Origin: Bacteroidetes bacterium UBA1935
GTDB lineage: Bacteria; Bacteroidota; Bacteroidia; Chitinophagales; Chitinophagaceae
Direction of reading: 5' to 3'
Assembly (NCBI GenBank): GCA_002337045.1
Contig: DDFF01000007.1
Coordinates: forward strand, 124,001-188,000
DNA: 64,000 nucleotides
This document shows positions 1 through 9,654 of this stretch, piece after piece (position 1 is the first letter of the stretch; each line of letters opens with the position of its first letter). The position numbers and the translations under genes were made by a program. The notes beneath the pieces were generated by a model. It was not told where the DNA came from, did not search any database, and saw only the letters and a list, made by a program, of their open reading frames with translations.

Positions 1-1125
1 TTGGAATTTAATCTTTACAAGAATATTGTCGGTCTGGTTGGTAGAGAAAAGGAATATATTATCTCTATGCCTGATAGGCCTTGTAAGACCTGTAGGTGCT
101 AACATATTGCCCAGTATACCAAAGTTTACCAACTTGAAATCTGTAGCTACACCTTCTATATTGTTTACATCCAGTTTCACAAACTCGCGTGTTTGTTTGT
201 TTGTCATAAAGATGTGGAAGCTATCACAATCACGTATAATTGATATACCTGTAGGGTTCCTTAATTCATTAGTAAAGTTACCTAACAGAGAGCTTGTAAC
301 AACAGGTGTTTCTAATGAAGAACCAATAGCAACACGTGTCAGATCGCTGTTAGTCTCGTTTGTTACGAAGAAGTACCATATACCATTATGGCGAATTGGC
401 GCATAGTCGTTAGGGCCATTAATATTGCCAATAACACCCAGATTTGTAAGTACAGGAGTGTAAGACAACAGCGTATCAAATTCAATTTTAATCAGTTCGT
501 TTTTCAACCTGTTGAAAGTATAACCGAACCATTTTTTACTTTCTTTAGCGATGAACAAACCTACCGGGTTTTCCAGTAGATTATCATAGTTGCCAAAGTT
601 TACGATGTTCGGTGTATTAGCAAGCGACTTTCCAAAGTCCATACGTGCTATTGCAGAATTTCCAATTGTAGAACCACCTACTACAAACACATGCCAGTTA
701 CCTTTTGCGGTGTCTTTAACAATGTGCAAAGAACTAGGCTGCAAAGGCAATACACCATTCATGTTGCCATAGTTAGTAACACGTGGCACATTATCAAGGC
801 TTGCACCAAACTCTAATCTTACAAAAGAGTTTGTAGGACCTGCATTCAATACAAATGCATAGTAGTTGTCGCCATCTTTCTCAACCTCAATAGCAGTAGC
901 ACCATCCAGGCCGAAACTGGCCCCCATATCAGTACCTACAGGCTTGTTGAATATGTAACCGGAGCAAAAACCCCAAAAGTGCGAAGCTGCGTTTGGCACA
1001 TTGCTTTTTAGCTGCACTTTCTGACGCATACACACCGTATCAGGGGCAGTAAACAACCCTTGTGCACGTGATACATTCATATATGTCACCATCAGCAGCG
1101 CTGCAAACAGTAGGTATTTTCTCAT
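1..1125 (-). CDS. Secreted beta-propeller-like protein, partial (C-terminus beyond left edge)
   Basis: An open frame of 375 codons without a stop runs on the minus strand from an ATG at 1125 to the window edge, so the 3' end is missing. The first 20 or so residues form a signal peptide (MRKYLLFAALLMVTYM, then a small-residue/Gln cleavage region). Next comes a Cys-containing segment of the kind seen in Bacteroidota surface proteins (DTVCMRQKVQL, then FWGFCSGY). After it there are repeated blocks of about 45-50 residues with a common pattern (LVNFG or TNYGN, then G/N, a Pro-x-Gly-hydrophobic turn, then W/F-x-hydrophobic-F), as in a beta-propeller. Proteins of this type often end in PKD or gliding-motility-associated C-terminal sorting domains, but that part lies outside the window, so T9SS export is only an inference. 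Plus-strand open frames over this region lack signal peptides and propeller patterns and are shadows. It is divergent from the S46 peptidase with a 102-base spacer. Confidence 0.75.
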   Translation of the reverse strand, partial: MRKYLLFAALLMVTYMNVSRAQGLFTAPDTVCMRQKVQLKSNVPNAASHFWGFCSGYIFNKPVGTDMGASFGLDGATAIEVEKDGDNYYAFVLNAGPTNSFVRLEFGASLDNVPRVTNYGNMNGVLPLQPSSLHIVKDTAKGNWHVFVVGGSTIGNSAIARMDFGKSLANTPNIVNFGNYDNLLENPVGLFIAKESKKWFGYTFNRLKNELIKIEFDTLLSYTPVLTNLGVIGNINGPNDYAPIRHNGIWYFFVTNETNSDLTRVAIGSSLETPVVTSSLLGNFTNELRNPTGISIIRDCDSFHIFMTNKQTREFVKLDVNNIEGVATDFKLVNFGILGNMLAPTGLTRPIRHRDNIFLFSTNQTDNILVKIKFQ

Positions 1126-1227
1126 AATACTGAAACGAATTTCACTTTCTAATGGGCTAATATAACAAATCGGACAAAACTTTTATAGCAATACTGTATT
1201 TTTATTTCTTTAAACCAAGAAACATTT

Positions 1228-3402
1228 ATGTATAAAGGCATCCGTTTTCGCCCATTATTCTTAAAGACCGCCGTTTTTACCGCTTTGGTTGGCAATTTTG
1301 CCCCGGCAATTGCCAAAGAGGGTATGTGGCTACCCCCAACCCTGAAAAATAGGGAAAATGACATGAAAAAAATGGGACTGGAAATACCCGTTGAGCAATT
1401 GTATAATGAAAATGGCACTGGGCTGAATAATGCTGTCGTATTATTTGGGAAAGGATGTACTGGTGAGATAATATCTTCAAAAGGCTTGCTGCTTACCAAT
1501 CACCACTGTGGTTATGGCACCGTTCAAGGCCTTAGCAGCAAAGAACATGACTATTTTGCCAACGGCTTTTGGGCAAAAAACAATGCAGAAGAGCTTCCAT
1601 GCCCAGGACTGACAGTCACATTTATTAGAAAAATGGAGAATGTGACAGATAAAATAACCACCGGGCTTGCCGACACTATGAATGAAGCAGCCCGCAATGC
1701 CGTAGTACAAACCAGAATTAAAAACCTTGAAAAAGGCTACAAGTTTTCTACCGGCATGGACGCTACCATCAAGCCATATTACAACAATAATCAATATTGG
1801 GTAATACTGTCTGAAACGTATAAAGACATCAGGTTGGTCGGTTTTCCCCCAAACGGTATAGGCACTTTCGGTGGAGATACAGACAACTGGATGTGGCCAC
1901 GCCATACCGGCGACTTCAGTATGTTTCGCATCTATGCAGGCAAAGACAACAAGCCGGCAGACTATAGCAAAGACAATAAACCATATAGTACAGCGCAATA
2001 TTTTGCCATTAATGTAGCGGGCTATAAAGAAGGCGATTTTACAATGGTGTATGGTTTCCCAGGTACTACTATGGAATACATACCATCACAACAACTTAAT
2101 CAAGTATACAGTATTCTGGACCCAATACGCATTGAAGCACGCACCCTCCGCCTGAATGCATGGACTAAAAACATGCAACAGAACCGCGATGTGTTTCTGA
2201 AATATACTTCTAAAAGGGCTGGCGTTGCTAATGGCTGGAAAAAGTGGCAGGGTGAAGTACGTGGCCTGCGCATTAATAATGTGATGCAGAAAAAACAGGA
2301 TTATGAAAACAGTTTTCAAGGTTGGGCTACGTTGGACGACAAGCTACCATATGCCGATAATCTGTTGGCTAACATAGCAGCAAAATCTATGGCCGTAAAC
2401 GATGTATTGAAAGCTGATGAGTATATCAAAGAAGCTGCCTTTGGCGTTGAAATAATACAACAGGCAGCAGTATTGGATAAGATGTTGCAAACCATACGCG
2501 CAGGATACAAAGGCACTGCACTGCAAGACACACTTAGCAAACTGGCAAAAGCTACAACCGGCTATTATAAAAACTACGATGCAGCTACTGACAAAGATGT
2601 ATTTGCAGCACTTATGCCATTGTACATGAAAAATGCCGGCAACTTTATCCCTAAAACATTCAGCAATCAGTATAGAGAAAATGGTTCAGACTATGCACAA
2701 TGGAGCAATTATGTATTCAGCTCTATGGCTGCATCTCAGGATGCTATTACATCTTTTGCAAGCAGTGCAACAAGTGCCGACAGTAATAAAATAATAGGTG
2801 ATGCAGCATGGCAATTATACAACGGAATTGCACAATTAAGAAAAGACAAAATAAACCCTGTTCTTTCTCAATACACTGCAGATATGGCCTACCTGAACAG
2901 ACTGTACATGAACGCACAAATGAAACTGGACAGGAATAAAGCCTTCTTCCCTGATGCCAACCTTACACTGCGCCTTACCTACGGGCAGGTTGCAGGCATA
3001 GATCCTGACGGCCCTGCAGGTTATTCTTTCCAAACCAATCTGGATGGTGTTATTGCAAAAGACAACCCTGATGTAGAAGAGTTTAAAGTACCGGAAAAAC
3101 TAAAAGAGCTTCATAGCAAGAAAAACTACGGAAGCTGGGCAGTTAATGGCACTGTACCGGTAGCATTTATTGCCAACAACCATACTTCAGGTGGCAATTC
3201 TGGCAGCCCTGTGTTGAACGCCAGGGGCGAATTGATAGGCACAAACTTTGACAGAATATGGGAAGGTACCATGAGCGATTTATACTTTGACCCGAACCTT
3301 TGCAGAAACATCACACTTGATATTCGCTATACCCTTTTCGTTGTAGAAAAATTCGGCGATGCGGGTTGGTTGCTCAAAGAGATGAAATTAATACGCAAAT
3401 AG
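1228..3402 (+). CDS. S46 family dipeptidyl-peptidase, DPP11-type
   Basis: A serine peptidase that removes dipeptides from the N-termini of oligopeptides in the periplasm. It has an N-terminal signal peptide (about residues 1-29), then the chymotrypsin-like S46 fold. The likely catalytic triad is visible: His93 in TNHHCGYG, Asp229 in RHTGDFS, Ser658 in GGNSGSP. The length of 724 residues is typical of the family. The residue after Phe-Asp in the substrate pocket is Arg (NFDR, Arg676). In characterised enzymes Arg at this position gives preference for Asp/Glu at P1 (DPP11), while Gly gives the hydrophobic preference of DPP7, so an acidic P1 specificity is inferred. The start is the ATG at 1228, directly preceding the signal peptide. 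An intrinsic terminator follows at 3434-3460. It is followed by a small lipoprotein gene in the same direction but is probably transcribed alone. Confidence 0.92.
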   Translation: MYKGIRFRPLFLKTAVFTALVGNFAPAIAKEGMWLPPTLKNRENDMKKMGLEIPVEQLYNENGTGLNNAVVLFGKGCTGEIISSKGLLLTNHHCGYGTVQGLSSKEHDYFANGFWAKNNAEELPCPGLTVTFIRKMENVTDKITTGLADTMNEAARNAVVQTRIKNLEKGYKFSTGMDATIKPYYNNNQYWVILSETYKDIRLVGFPPNGIGTFGGDTDNWMWPRHTGDFSMFRIYAGKDNKPADYSKDNKPYSTAQYFAINVAGYKEGDFTMVYGFPGTTMEYIPSQQLNQVYSILDPIRIEARTLRLNAWTKNMQQNRDVFLKYTSKRAGVANGWKKWQGEVRGLRINNVMQKKQDYENSFQGWATLDDKLPYADNLLANIAAKSMAVNDVLKADEYIKEAAFGVEIIQQAAVLDKMLQTIRAGYKGTALQDTLSKLAKATTGYYKNYDAATDKDVFAALMPLYMKNAGNFIPKTFSNQYRENGSDYAQWSNYVFSSMAASQDAITSFASSATSADSNKIIGDAAWQLYNGIAQLRKDKINPVLSQYTADMAYLNRLYMNAQMKLDRNKAFFPDANLTLRLTYGQVAGIDPDGPAGYSFQTNLDGVIAKDNPDVEEFKVPEKLKELHSKKNYGSWAVNGTVPVAFIANNHTSGGNSGSPVLNARGELIGTNFDRIWEGTMSDLYFDPNLCRNITLDIRYTLFVVEKFGDAGWLLKEMKLIRK

Positions 3403-3433
3403 TCAGATAACTGTCATAACACATTATTTTGAG

Positions 3434-3460
3434 GCGGTGTGCACTAAGATTGCACACCGC
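3434..3460 (+). terminator. Intrinsic terminator after the S46 peptidase gene
   Basis: A perfect 10-bp stem (GCGGTGTGCA at 3434-3443 and TGCACACCGC at 3451-3460) with a 7-base loop, followed by TTTA. It lies 31 bases after the peptidase stop codon. Confidence 0.75.
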
Positions 3461-3492
3461 TTTACTTATATTTACAACTTATCATATTTATT

Positions 3493-4017
3493 ATGAGAAA
3501 AACAGCATTACCCATTATTGCAGGTCTTTGCATAACAACCATCAGTGCTTGTGCACAAACTAAAAAAACAAATACGGTACAGTCAGGTACTTCTTATGCC
3601 AAATTGTTAGAGTGTGCAGAACAAACCACGCTACCCGGCAGGCCCGAAATGGAGCCCACCACAACCAAACGCATTGTATTGGTATGGAAAAGCACCAGCA
3701 AACCTGAAACATTTGTTTGGCGTGGCGAGGACGGATGGACTGAATGCACTATCAGCAAAGTGAGCAAAAACAAAACAAATACTAAACCCAAATATCAATT
3801 TGGTGAAAACTGGTATACTACTACAAATATCTCCCCTGAAAAAATAAGAAAAGGTGACACAGTAGAATTAATACCTGTATATGGTGGCAAGACACCTGTG
3901 CCGGAAGCTATTACACCGCAAATGACTAACAGACTATTTTTTAAAACAAAAGCAACTACATGGCTGTATGTACCGGTAAAATCTTGCATAAAAAGACCGG
4001 ATATAGCTATGCCGTAA
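3493..4017 (+). CDS. Small predicted lipoprotein of unknown function
   Basis: A 174-residue protein with a short basic N-terminus and hydrophobic segment ending in a lipobox-like site (ITTISAC, Cys at about residue 19), so it is probably a lipoprotein. The mature part contains a Trp-rich middle (VLVWKSTSKPETFVWRGEDGW) that looks like beta structure, and a C-terminal segment with WLYVPVKSC. I recognise no family. It ends eight bases before the start of the T9SS propeller gene, so the two are probably co-transcribed and it may act with that protein at the cell surface. The terminator at 3434-3460 separates it from the upstream peptidase. Confidence 0.7.
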   Translation: MRKTALPIIAGLCITTISACAQTKKTNTVQSGTSYAKLLECAEQTTLPGRPEMEPTTTKRIVLVWKSTSKPETFVWRGEDGWTECTISKVSKNKTNTKPKYQFGENWYTTTNISPEKIRKGDTVELIPVYGGKTPVPEAITPQMTNRLFFKTKATTWLYVPVKSCIKRPDIAMP

Positions 4018-4025
4018 AATGATTT

Positions 4026-6617
4026 ATGAGGAGATTATTATTAGTACTCAGCACTTTGTTTGTCACTGCTGCAGTACAGGCACAACCATGGACAAAAAAT
4101 CTTGGCAGCAAACCCGTGAAGCTGAGAGATATTGTCGAAGAGATGCAGCAAGAAAAAGAAGCGGAAGAACGCGAACAGCAAAAATCTGCCAATAGCGAAC
4201 CTGAAGAAGATGGGCATTACCATTATGACAGGTGGAAATGGTACTGGGAACACCACACAGATGCCAAAGGATATCTGGTATCGCCATCTGTAAAACTGCA
4301 GGAGTGGTATAAAGCAAAGCAGCACACAGCACAAAATAAATCTACCGCATTCAGCTCATCGTGGACATTTCAGGGCCCGGACAAATCGAACGGCGGCTAT
4401 AGTGGTGTAGGACGCGTAAATGTTGTTGCCTTTCACCCCACAGATAGCAATACTTTTCTTGTAGGCAGCGCAGGCGGCGGTACATGGAAAACTACTAACG
4501 GCGGGCTTACATGGACATCGCTTGGAGATCAGTTTCCGGTGATGGGTGTATCTGATATTGTTTACAACCCCATCAACCCCAATACAATATACCTGGCAAC
4601 CGGCGATAGAGAAGCCAACGACACCTACACTGTAGGGCTGTTGAAAAGTACAGATGGCGGGGCAAGTTGGGACACTACAGGACTAACATGGGTGATACGC
4701 GACTTCAAACAGATAACAAACATTGTTATCAACCCAATTGATACTAACTCATTAACGGTATCTACCACAGCAGGCATCTTCAAGTCGAATGACGGTGGTA
4801 AAACTTTTATTCAAACACTCAGTGGTAGTTTTAAACAGGTGATATACAACCCTGCTGATACTAATATATTATATGCTACAGGCACAACAACTGGTACCAA
4901 CCAGATTTTCCGCTCTGTTGATGGTGGCTACACATGGATACAGCAATCAAACTTCGGCGCTAACTCTCGTGTTGCAGCAGCAGTAACAACAGCAGATGCT
5001 TCTGTAGTAAAAGCAGTAGTTGCACAGGCGGGCAACTACAGCCTGGAGGGAATATACACCTCTTCGGACACGGGTAAAACATACACGTTGATATACAGAG
5101 ATACCGCAGGTACTTGTGTGGGTAACATCTTATCCATCAGACCAGAAGCAAACGCTTGCGATGGACAGTCATGGTATGACCTCACCATTGCTATCAGCCC
5201 GCTAAATGCACAAAATGTAGTAGTTGGCGCTGTAAACACATGGTACTCAACCAATGGTGGCAGCACATGGAATATTGCTAACCAATGGACAGGTTCTTTG
5301 CCCGGTATAAAAGTGGTGCACGCAGATAAGCATTTTCACACATTCAACCCACTGACACCCAATACTCTTTATGAATGTAACGATGGGGGTATTTATAAGT
5401 CCAGCAATCCACTCAGCTCATTGTGGACAGACCTTACAAACGGACTTGGCATAACACAGTTTTATCGCAATTCGGTTTCAGATATTTCACCATTTGTACT
5501 AGGAGGGGCGCAGGATAATGGATCTAAAAAATTACAAGGCAATATATACAGCGACCTTACAGGAGGCGATGGCATGAACTGTGAACACGACCCTACAGAC
5601 AACAAAATATTCTATACTGCTATTCAGAATGGAGATTTGCGAAAAACAGAAAATGGAGGCGCCAGTTTTTCAAGTATCTCTAACAAAATACCGGGCAATG
5701 TAAGTGGAACAGGTGAATGGATAACGCCATACATACTGCAACCAAACAATAGTAACAATATACTTGCAGGTTACAATAAAATCTTCTTCTCTACAGACCG
5801 TGGAGATTCATGGACTGCTATATCAGGAGCTCTGGGCTCTAATGCAAAACGTATAGCTATGTCTCCGGACAATAATAACAACATATACGTGGTGCTTGCC
5901 AGCAGCGGATTGCGATATACTACAGACTTTGGCGCTAACTGGAAAACGATAACCAACAAGCCTAATGGTACTATCTCTGACATTGCAGCAGACCCTAAAA
6001 ACGGGGACAAAATATACCTTACATATAGTGGCTATGACACTGTAAAAGTTGCTACCTATACACTGAATGGGAAGTGGCAAACCATGAACGAAAACCTGCC
6101 GAATATCCCGGTGTATTGCATGACTATAGATAATGCTGACGGCACTTTATACATAGGTACAGACTTTGGTGTTTATTATCGTGCTACAACTATGACGCAA
6201 TGGGAACCGTACAATAATGGTTTGCCCAATGTAGAAGTTACAGACCTTGGCATCAACTACACAACCAACGAAATATGGGCATCTACATATGGACGCGGTA
6301 TGTGGAAATCGCCTCGTTATGGTTTCCCGGTTGGCATTACAACAGTTAGCCCGTATGCTGCAGATGTTATCAAAGTATTCCCGAATCCAAACAAAGGAAG
6401 CTTCACCTTGCAAACAACTAACAAAGCATTACTGAACAGCAATGTAGATGTGCAGATTGTAGACATGCAAGGACGCACTGTATGGAAACAAAACATGAAA
6501 GTACCTACTGATGGTAAAGTAAACATAGATGCATCATTGGCAACAGGCAGCTATATGGTACAAGTATTGAAAGACAATATTGTATTCTCTAAAGCTAAAA
6601 TGGTGTCTTACCAATAA
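4026..6617 (+). CDS. T9SS-sorted Asp-box (BNR/sortilin-like) beta-propeller protein
   Basis: A secreted protein of 863 residues: signal peptide (1-19), a Glu/Gln-rich charged segment (about 25-60), an aromatic motif (YDRWKWYWEHH), then a long propeller. The propeller carries about nine Asp-box turns (S/T-x-D/N-x-G-x-x-W/F), for example TTNGGLTW, STDGGASW, SNDGGKTF, SVDGGYTW, STNGGSTW, STDRGDSW and TTDFGANW. The last 80 or so residues are a type A T9SS sorting domain beginning at VFPNPNKGSF and ending KAKMVSYQ. This predicts export through T9SS with removal of the tail. No sialidase or protease catalytic residues can be assigned, so function is unknown; such folds often bind glycans or protein partners. 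A close paralogue with the same domain order lies at 26658-29348. It is probably an operon with the lipoprotein eight bases upstream. Confidence 0.85.
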   Translation: MRRLLLVLSTLFVTAAVQAQPWTKNLGSKPVKLRDIVEEMQQEKEAEEREQQKSANSEPEEDGHYHYDRWKWYWEHHTDAKGYLVSPSVKLQEWYKAKQHTAQNKSTAFSSSWTFQGPDKSNGGYSGVGRVNVVAFHPTDSNTFLVGSAGGGTWKTTNGGLTWTSLGDQFPVMGVSDIVYNPINPNTIYLATGDREANDTYTVGLLKSTDGGASWDTTGLTWVIRDFKQITNIVINPIDTNSLTVSTTAGIFKSNDGGKTFIQTLSGSFKQVIYNPADTNILYATGTTTGTNQIFRSVDGGYTWIQQSNFGANSRVAAAVTTADASVVKAVVAQAGNYSLEGIYTSSDTGKTYTLIYRDTAGTCVGNILSIRPEANACDGQSWYDLTIAISPLNAQNVVVGAVNTWYSTNGGSTWNIANQWTGSLPGIKVVHADKHFHTFNPLTPNTLYECNDGGIYKSSNPLSSLWTDLTNGLGITQFYRNSVSDISPFVLGGAQDNGSKKLQGNIYSDLTGGDGMNCEHDPTDNKIFYTAIQNGDLRKTENGGASFSSISNKIPGNVSGTGEWITPYILQPNNSNNILAGYNKIFFSTDRGDSWTAISGALGSNAKRIAMSPDNNNNIYVVLASSGLRYTTDFGANWKTITNKPNGTISDIAADPKNGDKIYLTYSGYDTVKVATYTLNGKWQTMNENLPNIPVYCMTIDNADGTLYIGTDFGVYYRATTMTQWEPYNNGLPNVEVTDLGINYTTNEIWASTYGRGMWKSPRYGFPVGITTVSPYAADVIKVFPNPNKGSFTLQTTNKALLNSNVDVQIVDMQGRTVWKQNMKVPTDGKVNIDASLATGSYMVQVLKDNIVFSKAKMVSYQ

Positions 6618-6644
6618 GCAGCAGCTTGCAAACTGAATGATAAT

Positions 6645-6674
6645 AACAAAGGGAAGCAATTGCTTCCCTTTGTT
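6645..6674. terminator. Bidirectional terminator between T9SS propeller gene and recN
   Basis: A perfect 15-bp inverted repeat without spacer (6645-6659 and 6660-6674, core AAAGGGAAGCAATTGCTTCC) with A/T-rich flanks. It sits in the convergent spacer; its right arm touches the recN stop codon at 6674-6676. Confidence 0.8.
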
Positions 6675-8335
6675 TATGCTTCAACAAGTTCTTTTGCATT
6701 GTCTATGGCTGCTTTGCTTGGCTGCTCACCACCTATCATACGTGCTATGGCATCTACCCTTTCGTCTTGCGCCAATAGCTTTAATTGTGTCTTAATTCTG
6801 CCATCTTTCCCTTCGTCTTTAAACACATAGAAGTGAGAAGTACCCTTAGCTGCAACCTGTGGCTGGTGTGTAATGCAGATGATTTGATGATGCGACGCCA
6901 GTTTCCGTAGCAGTATACCCACCTGCCTCGCTGCCTCTCCTGATATACCTGTATCTACCTCATCAAATATGAGCGTTGGCAATTGCATTGCAGCAGCAGT
7001 CAATGACTTTATGCAAAGCATTATCCTGCTCATCTCACCACCCGATGCAGCTTTTTGTACAGGCAAAAATTGTCCGCTTTTATTGGCATCCAGCAAGAAG
7101 GCTATGTCATCAACACCGTGCAATGCTGGTGTGTCAAACTTCTTCATCTGTATGTCTATAAGAGCATTCGGCATGCCTACCAATGCCAGCAGTTCATTTA
7201 TCTGTGCAATAAATGCAGGCATCGCTTTTGCGCGCTTTACAGATAATGCTTCACCACTCTTTTGTAATTGCGCAAACAATACTTGTTGTTCTTTTTCCAG
7301 TGCAGCAATCTTATCTGTCAGTGCGCTGTTATCATCCATTGCATGTTGCAATGTATTTTGCAAGGCAAGCAAAGCATTGGTATCCTGCAAGCCGTGCTTC
7401 TTTAATAGTTTATAACCTATGTCTACACGTTCTTGCAGCTTACTTACCAGTTCTTCATCCAGCGATACTTTGTCCTGCAATGCAGAAAGTTCTGCGGCAA
7501 TATCTTTCAACTCCAACCATACAGAGTTCATACGTTCTTGCAGTGGAGATGCTTCCGTAAACACATCTGTAATAGCTTGCAGGCTTTGCGTGGTGCGTTT
7601 CGCTTCATTCACCATCGGCAGTTCGCCTTCTTCCAGCGATGCTTGTGCAGCTTTTAGCGTATTGATAATTTTTTCTGCATGCAGCAATTGCTTCAATTGC
7701 TTTTCCGCATCTTCAATTTCATTTTCTTTGAAGCCCGCTTCTGTAAGCTCTTGCAGCAGAAAGCTGTTATAGTCTGCTTCTTTCTGCCATTGCAATTGCT
7801 GTTGTTGTAAGTCTGCAAGGCTGGCAGATAGTTTTCTGTATTCTTTGTACTGAATATTATATGCTTCTCTGTCTTGCACAGATTGTGCAATAGCATCTAT
7901 TACATCCAGTTGAAAGCTATCGTTTTCCAATGCAAGATGGCCAAACTGCTGTTGCAGATCTACCAGCATAGAAGTAAGCTTTGTAAGCACAGGCAGTGTA
8001 ACGGGAGTATCGTTCACAAAAGCCCTTGATTTTCCGGCTGCACTTATCTCTCTGCGTATGATGGCTACAGGTTCAAAATCTATATCTTCCTGTTCCAGCA
8101 ACTGCCCGAAGGCTTTATTATCAGCCACATCAAAATGTGCTTCTGCCACACACTTCTCCTCTTTGTTTATCAGTACAGACGTATCTGCACGCGCACCGAG
8201 GATGAGCGACAACGCACCGAGAATAATACTTTTACCGGCACCTGTCTCGCCCGTTATGGTATTGAGATGTGCGTCCGGCTTTACTTCCAGATTATCTATA
8301 ATGGCGTAATTTCTAATAACAAGCTTCTGTAACAT
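6674..8335 (-). CDS. recN: DNA repair protein RecN
   Basis: An SMC-like ATPase acting in double-strand break repair and recombination. The N-terminal half-domain begins MLQKLVIRNYAIIDNLEV and contains the Walker A loop GETGAGKS (residues 29-36). The middle (about 160-370) is Gln/Glu/Leu-rich coiled coil. The C-terminal half-domain has the ABC-type signature ASGGEMSRIMLCIK, the Walker B segment LIFDEVDTGISG and the H-loop ICITHQPQVAA. Its 553 residues match the family. The start at 8335 lies directly before the conserved N-terminus. It is divergent from rlmI; a TAnnTTTG element on the minus strand at 8353-8360 is a likely promoter. In many Bacteroidota recN follows coaBC and a DUF4835 gene; here that pair is about 12 kb away, so the cluster is split. 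Confidence 0.96.
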   Translation of the reverse strand: MLQKLVIRNYAIIDNLEVKPDAHLNTITGETGAGKSIILGALSLILGARADTSVLINKEEKCVAEAHFDVADNKAFGQLLEQEDIDFEPVAIIRREISAAGKSRAFVNDTPVTLPVLTKLTSMLVDLQQQFGHLALENDSFQLDVIDAIAQSVQDREAYNIQYKEYRKLSASLADLQQQQLQWQKEADYNSFLLQELTEAGFKENEIEDAEKQLKQLLHAEKIINTLKAAQASLEEGELPMVNEAKRTTQSLQAITDVFTEASPLQERMNSVWLELKDIAAELSALQDKVSLDEELVSKLQERVDIGYKLLKKHGLQDTNALLALQNTLQHAMDDNSALTDKIAALEKEQQVLFAQLQKSGEALSVKRAKAMPAFIAQINELLALVGMPNALIDIQMKKFDTPALHGVDDIAFLLDANKSGQFLPVQKAASGGEMSRIMLCIKSLTAAAMQLPTLIFDEVDTGISGEAARQVGILLRKLASHHQIICITHQPQVAAKGTSHFYVFKDEGKDGRIKTQLKLLAQDERVDAIARMIGGEQPSKAAIDNAKELVEA

Positions 8336-8352
8336 ATAACTGTGCAGTAGAA

Positions 8353-8360
8353 CAAAAATA
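8353..8360 (-). promoter_or_regulatory. Candidate -7 promoter element of recN
   Basis: TATTTTTG on the minus strand matches the Bacteroidota TAnnTTTG consensus and lies 17 bases upstream of the recN ATG. No convincing -33 TTTG was assigned. Confidence 0.45.
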
Positions 8361-8387
8361 AATAACCCCCTGTTGTCGGCAGTATAT

Positions 8388-8395
8388 TATTTTTG
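8388..8395 (+). promoter_or_regulatory. Candidate -7 promoter element of rlmI
   Basis: TATTTTTG matches TAnnTTTG and ends only four bases before the rlmI ATG at 8400, so transcription would begin at or next to the start codon. Confidence 0.45.
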
Positions 8396-8399
8396 CACG

Positions 8400-9572
8400 A
8401 TGGCAAAATTCTTTTTGAGGAAAAAAGCAGGCGACCGTGTCATAAACGGCCACCCATGGATTTTCGGCAACGAACTTGGCGATAGTGAAGGTACTTACGA
8501 ACCGGGTGATATTGTAGATGTATTTTCTTACAACGGTTCTTTTGTGGGCAAGGGCTACATAAACCCTGCATCGCAAATACGCATCCGCCTTGTATCAAGA
8601 GATAAGGAAGAAGTTATTGATGAGCAGTTTTTCCACAAGCGCATTGCCGAAGCATGGGCATACAGGCAAAGCATTGGCTATGTAGAAAACTGCAGGCTGA
8701 TATTTGGTGAGGCAGACCAACTGCCGGCACTTATCATAGATAAGTTCAACGACTACTTTGTAATACAAACACTGGCACTAGGTATAGATAAGTGGAAACC
8801 AGCCATAGTAAAGGCTTTGGAGACCATCTTCAAACCAAAAGGCATTTATGAAAGAAACGATGTGCCTGTGCGTGAACTGGAAGGATTACCACAACAAAAA
8901 GGATTTTTATCTGCTCCGTTCGATACTAACATCATTCTGAATGAAAACGGGTTGAAGTTTCACGTTGACATTGTAAACGGACAGAAAACAGGTTACTTCC
9001 TCGATCAGCAAGACAATCGCCGTGCTGTGCAGCACATAGTAAAAGATGCAGACGTACTGGAGGCTTTTTGCTATACAGGCACATTCTCCATGCATGCAGC
9101 ACACTATGGTGCAAAGTCTGTACTAGGGCTTGATATTTCAGAAAGCGCCGTAAACACTGCACGCCGCAATGCTGAGCTGAATGGTTTTCAAGACAAATGT
9201 AAGTTTGAAGCCGTAAACGCTTTCGACGTACTGAAACAATGGGTAAAAGAAGGTAAGCGCTATGATGTTGTAATGCTTGATCCGCCTGCATTTACCAAAA
9301 GCCGCGAAAATATACAGAAAGCTATCACAGGTTATAAAGAAATAAACCTGCGCGGTATGAAGCTGACAAAGCCGGGCGGATTCCTTGTTACTGCATCATG
9401 TACCAATCTGGTACCACCCGATATGTTCCTGAAAACAATCGAAATGGCAGCTAAAGATGCCAAAAGGAAAATACGTCAGGTAACATGGCAGACCCAGGCA
9501 TCAGACCACCCGATACTTTGGCATGTACCAACCACACAATACCTGAAATTCCTGATAGTACAGGTAATGTAA
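8400..9572 (+). CDS. rlmI: Class I SAM-dependent rRNA methyltransferase RlmI-like
   Basis: Methylates a cytosine (C5) of 23S rRNA by homology with RlmI. An N-terminal PUA domain (about 1-75, starting MAKFFLRKKAGDRVINGHPW) precedes a Rossmann methyltransferase domain. That domain has motif I EAFCYTGTFSMHA, the acidic loop LGLDISE, and motif IV MLDPPAFTKSR. A late SCTNLV motif may include the catalytic Cys region. I chose the ATG at 8400 rather than the TTG at 8373, because family members start with the short basic segment before RVINGHPW and because a promoter-like element occupies 8388-8395. The protein is 390 residues. It is divergent from recN and convergent with the DUF5648-like gene, separated from the latter by a hairpin at 9602-9625. 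Confidence 0.93.
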   Translation: MAKFFLRKKAGDRVINGHPWIFGNELGDSEGTYEPGDIVDVFSYNGSFVGKGYINPASQIRIRLVSRDKEEVIDEQFFHKRIAEAWAYRQSIGYVENCRLIFGEADQLPALIIDKFNDYFVIQTLALGIDKWKPAIVKALETIFKPKGIYERNDVPVRELEGLPQQKGFLSAPFDTNIILNENGLKFHVDIVNGQKTGYFLDQQDNRRAVQHIVKDADVLEAFCYTGTFSMHAAHYGAKSVLGLDISESAVNTARRNAELNGFQDKCKFEAVNAFDVLKQWVKEGKRYDVVMLDPPAFTKSRENIQKAITGYKEINLRGMKLTKPGGFLVTASCTNLVPPDMFLKTIEMAAKDAKRKIRQVTWQTQASDHPILWHVPTTQYLKFLIVQVM

Positions 9573-9601
9573 AAGAGAAATCAAACAGAGATATAAAAAC
9601 T

Positions 9602-9625
9602 AAAGGCTACCGGATGGTAGCCTTT
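9602..9625. terminator. Bidirectional terminator between rlmI and DUF5648-like gene
   Basis: AAAGGCTACC (9602-9611) and GGTAGCCTTT (9616-9625) form a 10-bp stem with a GGAT loop in the convergent spacer. Confidence 0.7.
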
Positions 9626-9654
9626 AACATTGTATATACTTACTAAATAAGATA

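Noticed and set aside
26..772. Plus-strand frames at the left edge
   Set aside because: The minus strand carries a continuous secreted-protein frame with a signal peptide here; the plus frames are short, overlapping and featureless.
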